Positions 17,880 through 25,548 of a stretch of DNA of 48,523 nucleotides are shown here, piece by piece. Position 1 is the first letter of the stretch, and every line of letters begins with the position of its first letter. The stretch covers positions 1 through 48,523 of the forward strand of contig CAMWLQ010000010.1 in the NCBI GenBank assembly GCA_947175195.1. The letters are read 5' to 3'. The notes under the pieces were generated by a model, which was not told where the DNA came from, did not search any database, and saw only the letters and a list, made by a program, of their open reading frames with translations. The stretch is from an uncultured Clostridia bacterium. GTDB taxonomy: Bacteria > Bacillota > Clostridia > Christensenellales > Pumilibacteraceae. The translations under genes and the position numbers were made by a program.

Positions 17880-18578
17880 CTAATTATTAATTATCTCTTT
17901 ATTTTCGCTATTTTGTTTCTTTTCCAAAAGATACCTGAACGTGCACAAAACGGTTGCGATAATAAGTCCTGCAAAATACGATGTATAATGCGCCAAATTA
18001 TGCATTGCGTCATACGGATACCAACTGAAACTCACCTTTTGCGTACCGCCGTTAAAGCACGCGGCAAAGTATATAAGTCCGAGCATTACCCCGCCGTAAA
18101 TTATATTCAACTTATTGCGTTTAGTTTTGGGGATTACGCAAAATAAGTAGTCGACCAATATATATGCGTATATGGCGTAGTTGACGCCCGAGAAACCGCG
18201 AAACCACAAAGAGCCGTGGTTTGCCGATACCGCACTGTTTCCAAACAATGAAAACGCCAATATAAGCAAAAGGAAATAAATCGATCCAATTTTGCGTTCG
18301 AGATATATCCCGCAAATAAAAAAGCAAAGCATATTCAAAAGCACATGCTGCCAATTTGCATGAAAAAACGACGATAAGAATACGCGCAGCAAGCCCTTAA
18401 AATACAAACAATCATGCCAATGATTATTAAAATCAATATCAATTCCCAAATCGCCCTGTGTGGAATGAATGATTATACACAACAAAACAAAAAATACGGT
18501 AGTAGCAAAAACCCAATTATGCTGCCACCACTTTAAATCTTTTCTATTGTTGTTGATAATCATTGTAAACTTATTCAT
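17880..18578 (-). CDS. rhomboid-family intramembrane serine protease
   Basis: The protein has 232 residues when started at the ATG at 18578, which has AGGAC about eight bases upstream; an ATG at 18584 is too close to that element. It has about six membrane segments. Rhomboid hallmarks are visible: SSFFHANWQHVLLNML (loop and second helix), the catalytic serine in GFSG, and the partner histidine in NLAHYTSYFAGL. Both catalytic residues are present, so activity is expected. Rhomboids cleave substrates inside the membrane; the substrate here is unknown. The gene stands alone between tRNA-Leu and the mntP pair. Confidence 0.85.
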   Translation of the reverse strand: MNKFTMIINNNRKDLKWWQHNWVFATTVFFVLLCIIIHSTQGDLGIDIDFNNHWHDCLYFKGLLRVFLSSFFHANWQHVLLNMLCFFICGIYLERKIGSIYFLLLILAFSLFGNSAVSANHGSLWFRGFSGVNYAIYAYILVDYLFCVIPKTKRNKLNIIYGGVMLGLIYFAACFNGGTQKVSFSWYPYDAMHNLAHYTSYFAGLIIATVLCTFRYLLEKKQNSENKEIINN

Positions 18579-18665
18579 AAGCATAGTCCTATCACAACGA
18601 TTATATCACAGCCGATATAATTTTTCAAGTGATACGGTATGCCTATAAACAGTATTATTCCTTTA

Positions 18666-19232
18666 TCAAAACGCGCCGAAAATGACTTCCGCGGCTAAGC
18701 CGATAAAGACAAGCCCGCCGAGCAGTGCCGAGTATTTGCCGAACTTTGTTCCGCACTTTTTGCCGACCCAAAAGCCGACTATGTAAAACGGCAGTATCAC
18801 CGCGCAAATGATTGCCGCCGTCAGCAGCTCAAACCATACCGAGTAATCGGACATTGTCAATCCCGCCGCAAACGCGTCAAACGACGCCACTATACTTTGC
18901 ACCACAAACTCGTGGCTTGTGCGTGCGGGCTTTTCGATTTTTCCGCGCGCGCAGCGAATACCTTCCACTATCATCTTTATGCCGAGCGACAAAAGCACTG
19001 CCGCCGCTATCCATGTAAGCCAGCCTTCGATTTTTTGTATGCCTTGCGCCACCGTCTTTATAAGCAAATATCCGAGCATAAGCGCAACGGCATGGCAAAC
19101 CGCAAACAGCGTAGCAATAGATAATGCCTTTTTTACGCCGAAATTCGCGTTGTGCAGCCCGTTTGCCATTGCCACGACAAAAGACTCGAACGCAAGTCCT
19201 ATCGCCAGTAGAAAGCCGTTTAACAGCGCCAT
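18666..19232 (-). CDS. mntP: MntP-like manganese efflux protein, paralogue 2
   Basis: The 188-residue membrane protein has six hydrophobic helices and the internal repeat of the MntP family: LAIGLAFESFVVAMANGL near the start and SIVASFDAFAAGLTM in the second half. MntP exports Mn(II), using conserved aspartates in these repeats. Here the first-repeat aspartate is a glutamate (AFES) while the second repeat keeps SFDAF. It lies 14 bases downstream of a divergent paralogue on the same strand. The two may form a heteromer or differ in metal preference; YtaF-like proteins are an alternative label. I looked for the manganese riboswitch that often precedes mntP and saw none. Confidence 0.8.
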   Translation of the reverse strand: MALLNGFLLAIGLAFESFVVAMANGLHNANFGVKKALSIATLFAVCHAVALMLGYLLIKTVAQGIQKIEGWLTWIAAAVLLSLGIKMIVEGIRCARGKIEKPARTSHEFVVQSIVASFDAFAAGLTMSDYSVWFELLTAAIICAVILPFYIVGFWVGKKCGTKFGKYSALLGGLVFIGLAAEVIFGAF

Positions 19233-19246
19233 ATCGCCCGCCGACC

Positions 19247-19822
19247 CTATATATACGTGGAAACAATGATTTCCACCGCGATTGCGATAAACGCCAAACC
19301 GCCGATTACGCTTGCGGCTCTACCCAGTTTGACCCCGAAACGTTTGCCCAAAAAATGCCCCGATAGGTACACGGTGAACGTGACTGCGGCGATGATTGCC
19401 GAACACACTATTGCGGCCGCAGCGCCGTATTCCTCAACCGTAAACCCCACGGTGAGCGCGTCCACGGACGCCGCAGCGCTTTGCAATATCACCGCCGCTA
19501 CGCCCTGTTTTACATTGATTGTTTCGCTCTCCTTGCGTGCCGCCGACATGAACATTTTTACGCTCATATACAAAAATACGACAGCCGCCGCCCATGAAAA
19601 AATCAGTCGAATACGGCTATACTGCTCGTACGCCGCATGCGCCACAGCCCAGCCCGATATTACGGCGGCGAACTGGAACACGGCAAGCAACGTCGCCGCA
19701 GCGCAACCGCGCCGTCCGCCTATGCGGTTTACGCCGTTGCTTAGCGCGATTATAAACGCGTCAACGGCAAGCCCTACGCCCAGCATTAAGCTATTCAAAT
19801 AAAATAATCCGTTTACGCGCAT
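19247..19822 (-). CDS. MntP-like manganese efflux protein, paralogue 1
   Basis: The protein has 191 residues from the ATG at 19822. The frame stays open to 19873, but that start lies against the terminator hairpin of the gene upstream, so it is rejected. Six membrane segments and two MntP-type repeats are visible: LGVGLAVDAFIIALSNGV and QSAAASVDALTVGFTV, each with the conserved aspartate. This copy therefore keeps the canonical acidic residues better than its downstream neighbour, with which it forms a tandem pair separated by 14 bases. The metal specificity cannot be read from sequence. Confidence 0.8.
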   Translation of the reverse strand: MRVNGLFYLNSLMLGVGLAVDAFIIALSNGVNRIGGRRGCAAATLLAVFQFAAVISGWAVAHAAYEQYSRIRLIFSWAAAVVFLYMSVKMFMSAARKESETINVKQGVAAVILQSAAASVDALTVGFTVEEYGAAAAIVCSAIIAAVTFTVYLSGHFLGKRFGVKLGRAASVIGGLAFIAIAVEIIVSTYI

Positions 19823-19870
19823 ATACACCCACTGTCGGTATATGCGGTCGACAAGTTCTACGTTCAAGCA

Positions 19871-19903
19871 CAAAAAAACTGCGGAGCATAAGTTCCGCAG
19901 TTT
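19871..19903 (-). terminator. rho-independent terminator of the ABC exporter operon
   Basis: AAACTGCGGA (19876-19885) pairs with TCCGCAGTTT (19894-19903) around an eight-base loop; on the minus strand a T-run follows. It lies just past the stop at 19916. Confidence 0.88.
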
Positions 19904-19915
19904 AATGGCATTATT

Positions 19916-21892
19916 CTATTCCAACTCAAATGCGCCTGTGTACAACCTGTAGTACTGTCCCTTTTGCTCGATGAGCTTTTCATGACTGCCGCGCTCGATT
20001 ATCCTGCCGTGGTCGAGCACGATTATAACGTCCGAATTTTTGACTGTGGACAGCCTGTGCGCTATTACAAACACCGTCCTACCCTGCATAAGCGCGTCCA
20101 TACCGCGCGACACAATCGCCTCCGTGCGCGTGTCAATCGACGAGGTTGCCTCGTCCAAAATCATTACTGGCGGGTCGGCAACCGCAGCGCGCGCAATCGA
20201 CACTAACTGGCGTTGCCCCTGCGACAGGTTGGCGCCGTTGCTTGTGAGCATTGTATTGTAGCCGTCGGGCAGTCGCCTGATAAAGTCGTCCGCGCCCGCA
20301 AGCTTTGCCGCCGCAATACAGTCGTCGTCGGTGGCGTCCAGCTTGCCGTAGCGGATATTATCCATAACCGTACCCGTAAACAAGTTGGTGTCCTGCAAAA
20401 CTATGCCCAAACTCCTGCGCAGATCAGCCTTTTTAATCTTGTTGATGTTTATTCCGTCATACCTGATCTTGCCGTCGGCAATATCGTAAAAGCGGTTTAT
20501 CAGGTTGGTAATAGTCGTTTTGCCCGCGCCCGTAGCGCCGACAAACGCGACCTTTTGTCCGGGTTTTGCAAAGATGGAAACGTCCTGCAATACGGGCTTG
20601 CCCGGCTCGTACTCAAAGTCCACCTCGTCAAGCACCACGTCGCCGCACAGCTTGGTGTACGTTATCGTGCCGTCGCCATGCGGATGTTTCCACGCCCAAA
20701 CGTCGGTACGCTCCTCGCACTCGGTGATAACGCCGTCCACCTCGCGCGCATTGACAAGCGTGACGTAGCCGTCGTCCACCTCTGGCTTTTGGTCGATAAG
20801 GTCGAATACGCGCTTTGCGCCGGCAACGCCCATTACGACGGAGTTGATTTGGTTGGATACCTGATTGATGTTGTTGCAAAACTGCCGCGTCATTTGCAAA
20901 AACGCAACTACAAGCGCGATATTGAACACGGTAAGCACCGAGCCCGCCAGCGTACCGATCGACACGTTAGACACAGCGCCCAAAATAAACGCGCCGCCTA
21001 TAAGTGCGACAATCACATACAGAACGTGACCGATATTGCCGAGTATAGGCATGAGCATATTGGCGTAACGGTTGGCACGGTTGGACTGGTCGTACAAGTA
21101 CTCGTTTACCTTATCGAAATCGGCTTTTGCGGCGGACTCGTGGCAAAACACCTTGACCACCTTTTGACCGTTCATCATTTCCTCGATAAAGCCCTCGGTC
21201 TTACCCATTGCGCGTTGCTGCCCTACAAAGTACTTGCCCGCATCGCCGCCGACAATCTTGGTTACGATAACGATAAACACCACGCCGCCAAGCACAATCA
21301 GCGTAAGCCACAGGCTGTACCACAGCATGATAAAGAACAGCGTAAGCACCATAATAGACGACGTAAGCAGCTGCGGTAGCGACTGCGAAATCATTTGCCT
21401 GAGCGCGTCTATATCGTTGGTGTAGTAGCTCATTATATCGCCGTTGCTGTTGGCGTCAAAGTACTTGATAGGCAAATTTTGCATGCCGTTAAACATTTGC
21501 CCACGCATCTTTTTGAGAAAGCCCTGCGTGATAATAGCCATCATTTGTTTGTCGATAGCGCCCATTACCAGCGACACGACGTACAGTCCGATAAGTATGA
21601 GCATATCGGTAATAATCTCTTTGCCGTACACCGCCCACAAATCCAAATCAGGCGTAATCTTAAGTGCCTCGAGCGCGTTGCCCGCAACGGTGAACACGCG
21701 TTCCATAAATATGGACGGAATAGAGCTTATAACCGCGTTTACGACTATAAAAATGAGCGTAAACGTCATCATCTTGGGATAGCACTTAAACAGCGCTTTA
21801 ATCGTGCGCCCGATTATGCCCTTTTCCATTTTCCGCTTGGGCGGTCTGCCGTTAGCCGACGGCTTGTTTGACATAGGTGACTTGTTACTCAT
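19916..21892 (-). CDS. heterodimeric ABC exporter, subunit with intact catalytic glutamate
   Basis: The 658-residue protein starts at the ATG at 21892, with GGAGGTG seven bases upstream; it overlaps the stop of the partner gene (ATGAGTAA). An N-terminal six-helix exporter domain is followed by a nucleotide-binding domain: Walker A GATGAGKTT, Walker B MILDEATSS with catalytic glutamate, and an H-loop in VIAHRLSTV. Its signature is LSQGQ rather than LSGGQ. About 50 extra residues sit before the ATPase domain (around 380-430). With the partner this gives one normal and one degenerate ATP site, as in TM287/288, LmrCD and BmrCD. The likely role is export of drugs, lipids or peptides; the substrate is unknown. 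Confidence 0.94.
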   Translation of the reverse strand: MSNKSPMSNKPSANGRPPKRKMEKGIIGRTIKALFKCYPKMMTFTLIFIVVNAVISSIPSIFMERVFTVAGNALEALKITPDLDLWAVYGKEIITDMLILIGLYVVSLVMGAIDKQMMAIITQGFLKKMRGQMFNGMQNLPIKYFDANSNGDIMSYYTNDIDALRQMISQSLPQLLTSSIMVLTLFFIMLWYSLWLTLIVLGGVVFIVIVTKIVGGDAGKYFVGQQRAMGKTEGFIEEMMNGQKVVKVFCHESAAKADFDKVNEYLYDQSNRANRYANMLMPILGNIGHVLYVIVALIGGAFILGAVSNVSIGTLAGSVLTVFNIALVVAFLQMTRQFCNNINQVSNQINSVVMGVAGAKRVFDLIDQKPEVDDGYVTLVNAREVDGVITECEERTDVWAWKHPHGDGTITYTKLCGDVVLDEVDFEYEPGKPVLQDVSIFAKPGQKVAFVGATGAGKTTITNLINRFYDIADGKIRYDGININKIKKADLRRSLGIVLQDTNLFTGTVMDNIRYGKLDATDDDCIAAAKLAGADDFIRRLPDGYNTMLTSNGANLSQGQRQLVSIARAAVADPPVMILDEATSSIDTRTEAIVSRGMDALMQGRTVFVIAHRLSTVKNSDVIIVLDHGRIIERGSHEKLIEQKGQYYRLYTGAFELE

Positions 21893-23660
21893 TGTCGCCA
21901 CCTCCGACCATTGCATCATCGTTTGATTTTTTGTTTTGCGTGGTGTACACCTCGGTATAAATAGGGTTGGTACCGAGCAGCTCTTTGTGCGTGCCTATGG
22001 CGTTTATCTTGCCGCCGTCCATGATGACGATTCTGTCGGCGTCCTCCACCGATGACGTGCGTTGCGCTATTATGATTTTGGTCGTTTGCGGAATGTACTC
22101 CCTAAACGCCTTGCGGATTAGCGCGTCGGTATGAGTATCCACCGCGCTGGTGGAATCGTCAAGAATCAGTACCTTGGGCTTTTTGAGCAACGCGCGCGCT
22201 ATGCACAGCCGCTGCTTTTGTCCGCCCGAAACGTTGGCGCCGCCCTGCTCGATAAACGTGTCGTAGCCGTTGGGGAAACCTTGAATAAACTCGTCCGCCT
22301 GCGCCAGCTTGCACGCCTCAATCAATTCCTCGTCCGTAGCATTGGGATCGCCCCAGCGCAAATTCTCCTTGATAGTACCGGAGAAAAGCTCGTTCTTTTG
22401 CAGCACAACCGCGACGGAATTGCGCAATGCCGTAAGGTCGTATTCCTTAACGTTGCGCCCGCCGACGCTTACAGCGCCCTCCGTGGCGTCGTACAGCCGC
22501 GAAATAAGGTTTACAAGCGTTGTCTTGCTCGAGCCCGTTCCGCCTATTATGCCTATGGTTTCGCCCGATTTAATGTGCAAATCGACGTCAGCCAAGGCGT
22601 AGCGCTCCGCAGCAGCCGAGTACTTAAAGCTGACATCCGAAAAGTCTATATCGCCGTTTTCCACTTCGGTCACTGCGTTTTCGGGACTTGTAATGGTACT
22701 CTCCTCGCCCAGTATCTCGCAAATACGCCGCGCACTTTCTATTGACATAACTATCATTGCAAACACCATGGAAAACATCATAAGCGACATAAGTATTTGC
22801 ATGCCGTAAACAACAAGCTGCGACACCTCGCCCACGCTTGTGGCGCCGTTTGATTTCAGTATAAAATACGAGCCCAAAAACAGTACGGCGGAAAGCACAC
22901 CGTAAAAGAAGAACTGCATAATCGGATGATTCCAAGCGAGTATGCGCTCCGCTTTGGTAAAGTCCATTTGAACGTCGGTAGCCGCGTTGTCGAACTTTTG
23001 TTTTTCGTAATCCTCGCGCACGTAAGACTTGACCACGCGCATGCCGCGAATGTTTTCCTGTATAGATTCGTTAAGATTGTCGTATTTTTTGAACACGCGG
23101 TGGAACAGCGGCATCGCCTTTTTCATTATGAAAAACAGCAAAAACGCAAGCGGCGGGATTACCGCTACGAATATCCAGCCGAGGCTACCACCCATTACAA
23201 ACGTCATAACCAGCGAGAATATCATCATAAGCGGACTTCTTACCGCCGTGCGTATTATCATCATATACGCGAACTGCACGTTGGTAACGTCGGTAGTCAT
23301 ACGCGTAACCAGCGACGGCGTGGAAAACTTGTCGATATTCTCGAACGAAAAGTCCTGTACCTTGTAGTACAAATCCTTGCGCAGGTTTTTTGCAAACCCC
23401 GCCGACGCCTTTGCGCAAAACGCGCCCGCAAGCGCACCGCACCCCAAGGACACGAATGCCATTGCAACAAGTATGCCGCCGTACATCCAAATCTCGCTCA
23501 TCTTTATCACGTTGCCCGCAGTAACGTCTATGGCATTAACCAGCTTGGAAATCACAAACGGAATCAAGCACTCCAAAACGACCTCGAGCGCGACAAAAAC
23601 GGGCGACAGTATTGACGCCAATTTGTATTCTCTGACGCTTTTTATAAGAACTTTAATCAC
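21885..23660 (-). CDS. heterodimeric ABC exporter, subunit with degenerate ATP site
   Basis: The 591-residue protein starts with GTG at 23660. It has a six-helix exporter domain followed by an ATPase domain with Walker A GGTGSSKTT, signature VSGGQKQR and Walker B LILDDSTSAVD. The usual catalytic glutamate is an aspartate and the H-loop histidine is a glutamine (IIIAQRTSSV). These changes are what the non-catalytic half of heterodimeric exporters shows, while the canonical LSGGQ-type signature completes the active site of the partner. The two genes overlap by eight bases. A consensus promoter lies at 23700-23728. Confidence 0.94.
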   Translation of the reverse strand: MIKVLIKSVREYKLASILSPVFVALEVVLECLIPFVISKLVNAIDVTAGNVIKMSEIWMYGGILVAMAFVSLGCGALAGAFCAKASAGFAKNLRKDLYYKVQDFSFENIDKFSTPSLVTRMTTDVTNVQFAYMMIIRTAVRSPLMMIFSLVMTFVMGGSLGWIFVAVIPPLAFLLFFIMKKAMPLFHRVFKKYDNLNESIQENIRGMRVVKSYVREDYEKQKFDNAATDVQMDFTKAERILAWNHPIMQFFFYGVLSAVLFLGSYFILKSNGATSVGEVSQLVVYGMQILMSLMMFSMVFAMIVMSIESARRICEILGEESTITSPENAVTEVENGDIDFSDVSFKYSAAAERYALADVDLHIKSGETIGIIGGTGSSKTTLVNLISRLYDATEGAVSVGGRNVKEYDLTALRNSVAVVLQKNELFSGTIKENLRWGDPNATDEELIEACKLAQADEFIQGFPNGYDTFIEQGGANVSGGQKQRLCIARALLKKPKVLILDDSTSAVDTHTDALIRKAFREYIPQTTKIIIAQRTSSVEDADRIVIMDGGKINAIGTHKELLGTNPIYTEVYTTQNKKSNDDAMVGGGDNE

Positions 23661-23699
23661 TATTGTCTACTCTTATCCTTTTGCTATCTTATCACGTAA

Positions 23700-23728
23700 A
23701 TTTTACCACCAGTATTTTTTTTTGTCAA
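23700..23728 (-). promoter_or_regulatory. consensus sigma-A promoter of the ABC exporter operon
   Basis: On the minus strand TTGACA (23723-23728) and TAAAAT (23700-23705) are 17 bases apart, with an A-tract in the spacer. The start codon is about 40 bases downstream. Confidence 0.8.
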
Positions 23729-23769
23729 TGAAATAATGTGTCGGAATAGAAACAATTTGTGAAAAACTA

Positions 23770-23798
23770 TTGACTTATACGCACACATATGTTAGTAT
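23770..23798 (+). promoter_or_regulatory. promoter of first tandem membrane-protein gene
   Basis: TTGACT (23770-23775) and TAGTAT (23793-23798) with a 17-base spacer containing CATATG. The same elements at identical spacing precede the second paralogue 875 bases downstream, supporting function. Confidence 0.65.
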
Positions 23799-23828
23799 AT
23801 AAAATACATATTACTTATGAGGTGTTTT

Positions 23829-24551
23829 ATGGAAAACAAAAACTTAAAAACAGCCGTATACTTGCTGACAGGCATGATCGGTTTCGGAATCGGACTCATA
23901 CTCGTTTCACTGTTTATGAGCTTTATGGACATAAACGTCAACTCGGCTTTAACCGGCATGGTTGGCGCGTCAAGCGCATCGTTGGAATTGTTCGACGGCG
24001 ACTGGAGCATGCTTGACGTCTCCCCTGTTTTTGTGATTTTATCTTACTTGGTATTACTCGCAGGCTTGGTGATAATGGCGGTTGACGCGTCAGTCAAACA
24101 AAAAGTCAAAAAGAAAGTAAAAGGGCTTAATTTTGCCGGTCTTGCTTTATCCGTTGTAGGATTTGTTCTTTTGATTGTATCCATAATCGTAACCAAGAGC
24201 CAAGTAGAAGACTCTATGGATAAAATTATGATTGCTACGGTCAAAATGACCGATGAAGGCGCAAGCTTGACCGATCAACAAATACTGGCGGCTATCCGAA
24301 TGGTAATGAGCTATAGCTTGGGTATCGGCTCCATTATGGCGATTATCGGCGGCATAATTGCGCTTATCGGCTGCGTACTTATCGTAATCCCCGCGCTCGA
24401 CCCGATTAAGCTTGCGGAACAGCCCGCTGCAAATACCGCAGCTCCCGCTGCCGCAGCACCTACGCCTGCAGCTACCGACTACGCCCCTACCGCTCCCGCG
24501 GCAGAGCAGCCCACGGAAACAAACGACAACAATACCGACACGATTGCATAG
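23829..24551 (+). CDS. four-helix membrane protein with Ala/Pro-rich tail, paralogue 1
   Basis: The 240-residue protein starts at the ATG at 23829, with GAGGTG five to six bases upstream; an in-frame ATG at 23817 overlaps that element and is rejected. Four hydrophobic segments (about 8-33, 62-82, 98-118 and 155-180) are followed by a low-complexity Ala/Pro/Thr tail of ~50 residues ending TETNDNNTDTIA. I recognise no family and no catalytic motif. The neighbouring gene is a clear paralogue, and promoter, leader length and terminator are also duplicated, so both are separate transcription units. It may be a small scaffold or sensor of the cell envelope, but nothing in the sequence shows this. 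Confidence 0.8.
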   Translation: MENKNLKTAVYLLTGMIGFGIGLILVSLFMSFMDINVNSALTGMVGASSASLELFDGDWSMLDVSPVFVILSYLVLLAGLVIMAVDASVKQKVKKKVKGLNFAGLALSVVGFVLLIVSIIVTKSQVEDSMDKIMIATVKMTDEGASLTDQQILAAIRMVMSYSLGIGSIMAIIGGIIALIGCVLIVIPALDPIKLAEQPAANTAAPAAAAPTPAATDYAPTAPAAEQPTETNDNNTDTIA

Positions 24552-24567
24552 CAACGTCAAACAACAC

Positions 24568-24600
24568 AAAACGGAGTACACAATTATGTACTCCGTTTTT
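24568..24600 (+). terminator. terminator of first paralogue
   Basis: AAAACGGAGTACA (24568-24580) pairs with TGTACTCCGTTTT (24587-24599) and runs into T's. The stem core matches that of the second terminator at 25476. Confidence 0.88.
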
Positions 24601-24644
24601 GCTTGCCAAATAAATAGCGACACAATACATTTTATGAAAATATC

Positions 24645-24673
24645 TTGACTTATATGTGCCCATATGATAGTAT
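24645..24673 (+). promoter_or_regulatory. promoter of second tandem membrane-protein gene
   Basis: TTGACT (24645-24650), 17 bases, TAGTAT (24668-24673). It is a near copy of the promoter 875 bases upstream, including CATATG in the spacer. Confidence 0.65.
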
Positions 24674-24703
24674 ATAAAATAACAACCAGCAGTGAGGTGT
24701 TGC

Positions 24704-25456
24704 ATGGAAAACAAAAACCTGAATGCCGCCGTATACGTATTTACGTGTATAGTCATCTTAGGGCTATGGCTTATAACAATCGGTATGTTTGCAAGTTTTG
24801 TGGACATGAGTATCCCCAATCAAATTCCGACCGCAAACGGTATAACAAGCGATTCGTTAGCCCTGTTCGATTCGTCTTGGAAAATGCTTGACGGTGCGTC
24901 CCCTTTATTTGCTATATTATCATATGTCGTGTTAATTATCGGATTGGCAATAGTGGCGATTGACTCAACCATAAGACAAAAACTCAAAAAGAACGTAAAG
25001 GGACTTAAATACGCAGGCTTTACATTTGCAGTTGTCGGTTTTGTTCTCCTCATAGTATCGATGGTTCTCACAAAAAACGACGTGCAATACGCCATGAACA
25101 ATGCGCTTTTGGATATAATGAAACAGACCGGTCAAACCGGCGGATTGTCGGATGAAACGATAAAGCTTACCCTTAGGATTATGCTCCGTTATGATTTGGG
25201 TATGGGATCCATTATGGCAATACTCGGCGGCGTGATTGCGCTTATCGGCAGCATACTGCTTTTAATCCCTGTATTCGACCCGATAAAGTCCGCAACTAAA
25301 TCCGTTGCAAATACTGCCGCGCCCGCAAACACAGGTTACACCCTTCCCGACCTCACGGCGACCAACGGAACTACGGGCGGCGGACTTGCATCGGTAAAGC
25401 CCTTTGATCCCCAATACGCAAATGACAACGCAAACAACAGCGACACAAACGCATAA
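24704..25456 (+). CDS. four-helix membrane protein with disordered tail, paralogue 2
   Basis: The 250-residue protein starts at the ATG at 24704 with GAGGTG just upstream. It aligns with the preceding gene along the membrane part: both start MENKNL, share VKGL in the loop, VVGFVLLIVS in the third helix, GIGSIMAI/GMGSIMAI and DPIK after the last helix. The tails have diverged: this one ends in a Gly/Asn/Thr-rich stretch (TNGTTGGGLASVKPFDPQ). Function is unknown. Keeping two divergent copies with separate but matching promoters suggests they are used together or under different conditions. Confidence 0.8.
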   Translation: MENKNLNAAVYVFTCIVILGLWLITIGMFASFVDMSIPNQIPTANGITSDSLALFDSSWKMLDGASPLFAILSYVVLIIGLAIVAIDSTIRQKLKKNVKGLKYAGFTFAVVGFVLLIVSMVLTKNDVQYAMNNALLDIMKQTGQTGGLSDETIKLTLRIMLRYDLGMGSIMAILGGVIALIGSILLLIPVFDPIKSATKSVANTAAPANTGYTLPDLTATNGTTGGGLASVKPFDPQYANDNANNSDTNA

Positions 25457-25475
25457 CGAGCATTAATAAAAATAC

Positions 25476-25508
25476 AAACGGAGTACTCATAACAAGTACT
25501 CCGTTTTT
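25476..25508. terminator. terminator of second paralogue, possibly also of spoIVA
   Basis: AAACGGAGTACT (25476-25487) pairs with AGTACTCCGTTT (25495-25506), followed by T's on the plus strand. On the minus strand the hairpin is also followed by T-rich sequence, so it may serve the convergent spoIVA as well. Confidence 0.82.
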
Positions 25509-25548
25509 GTTTGCGATATTTCGCGCCGACGGCGTGAACACTATATTA

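Noticed and set aside
19823-19873. N-terminal extension of the first mntP-like gene
   Set aside because: The extended start lies against the terminator of the upstream exporter operon, and the extension is not hydrophobic like the family start.
19823-19915. yybP-ykoY manganese riboswitch before the mntP pair
   Set aside because: Only the terminator of the upstream operon and about 50 bases of leader are present; there is no room for the aptamer.
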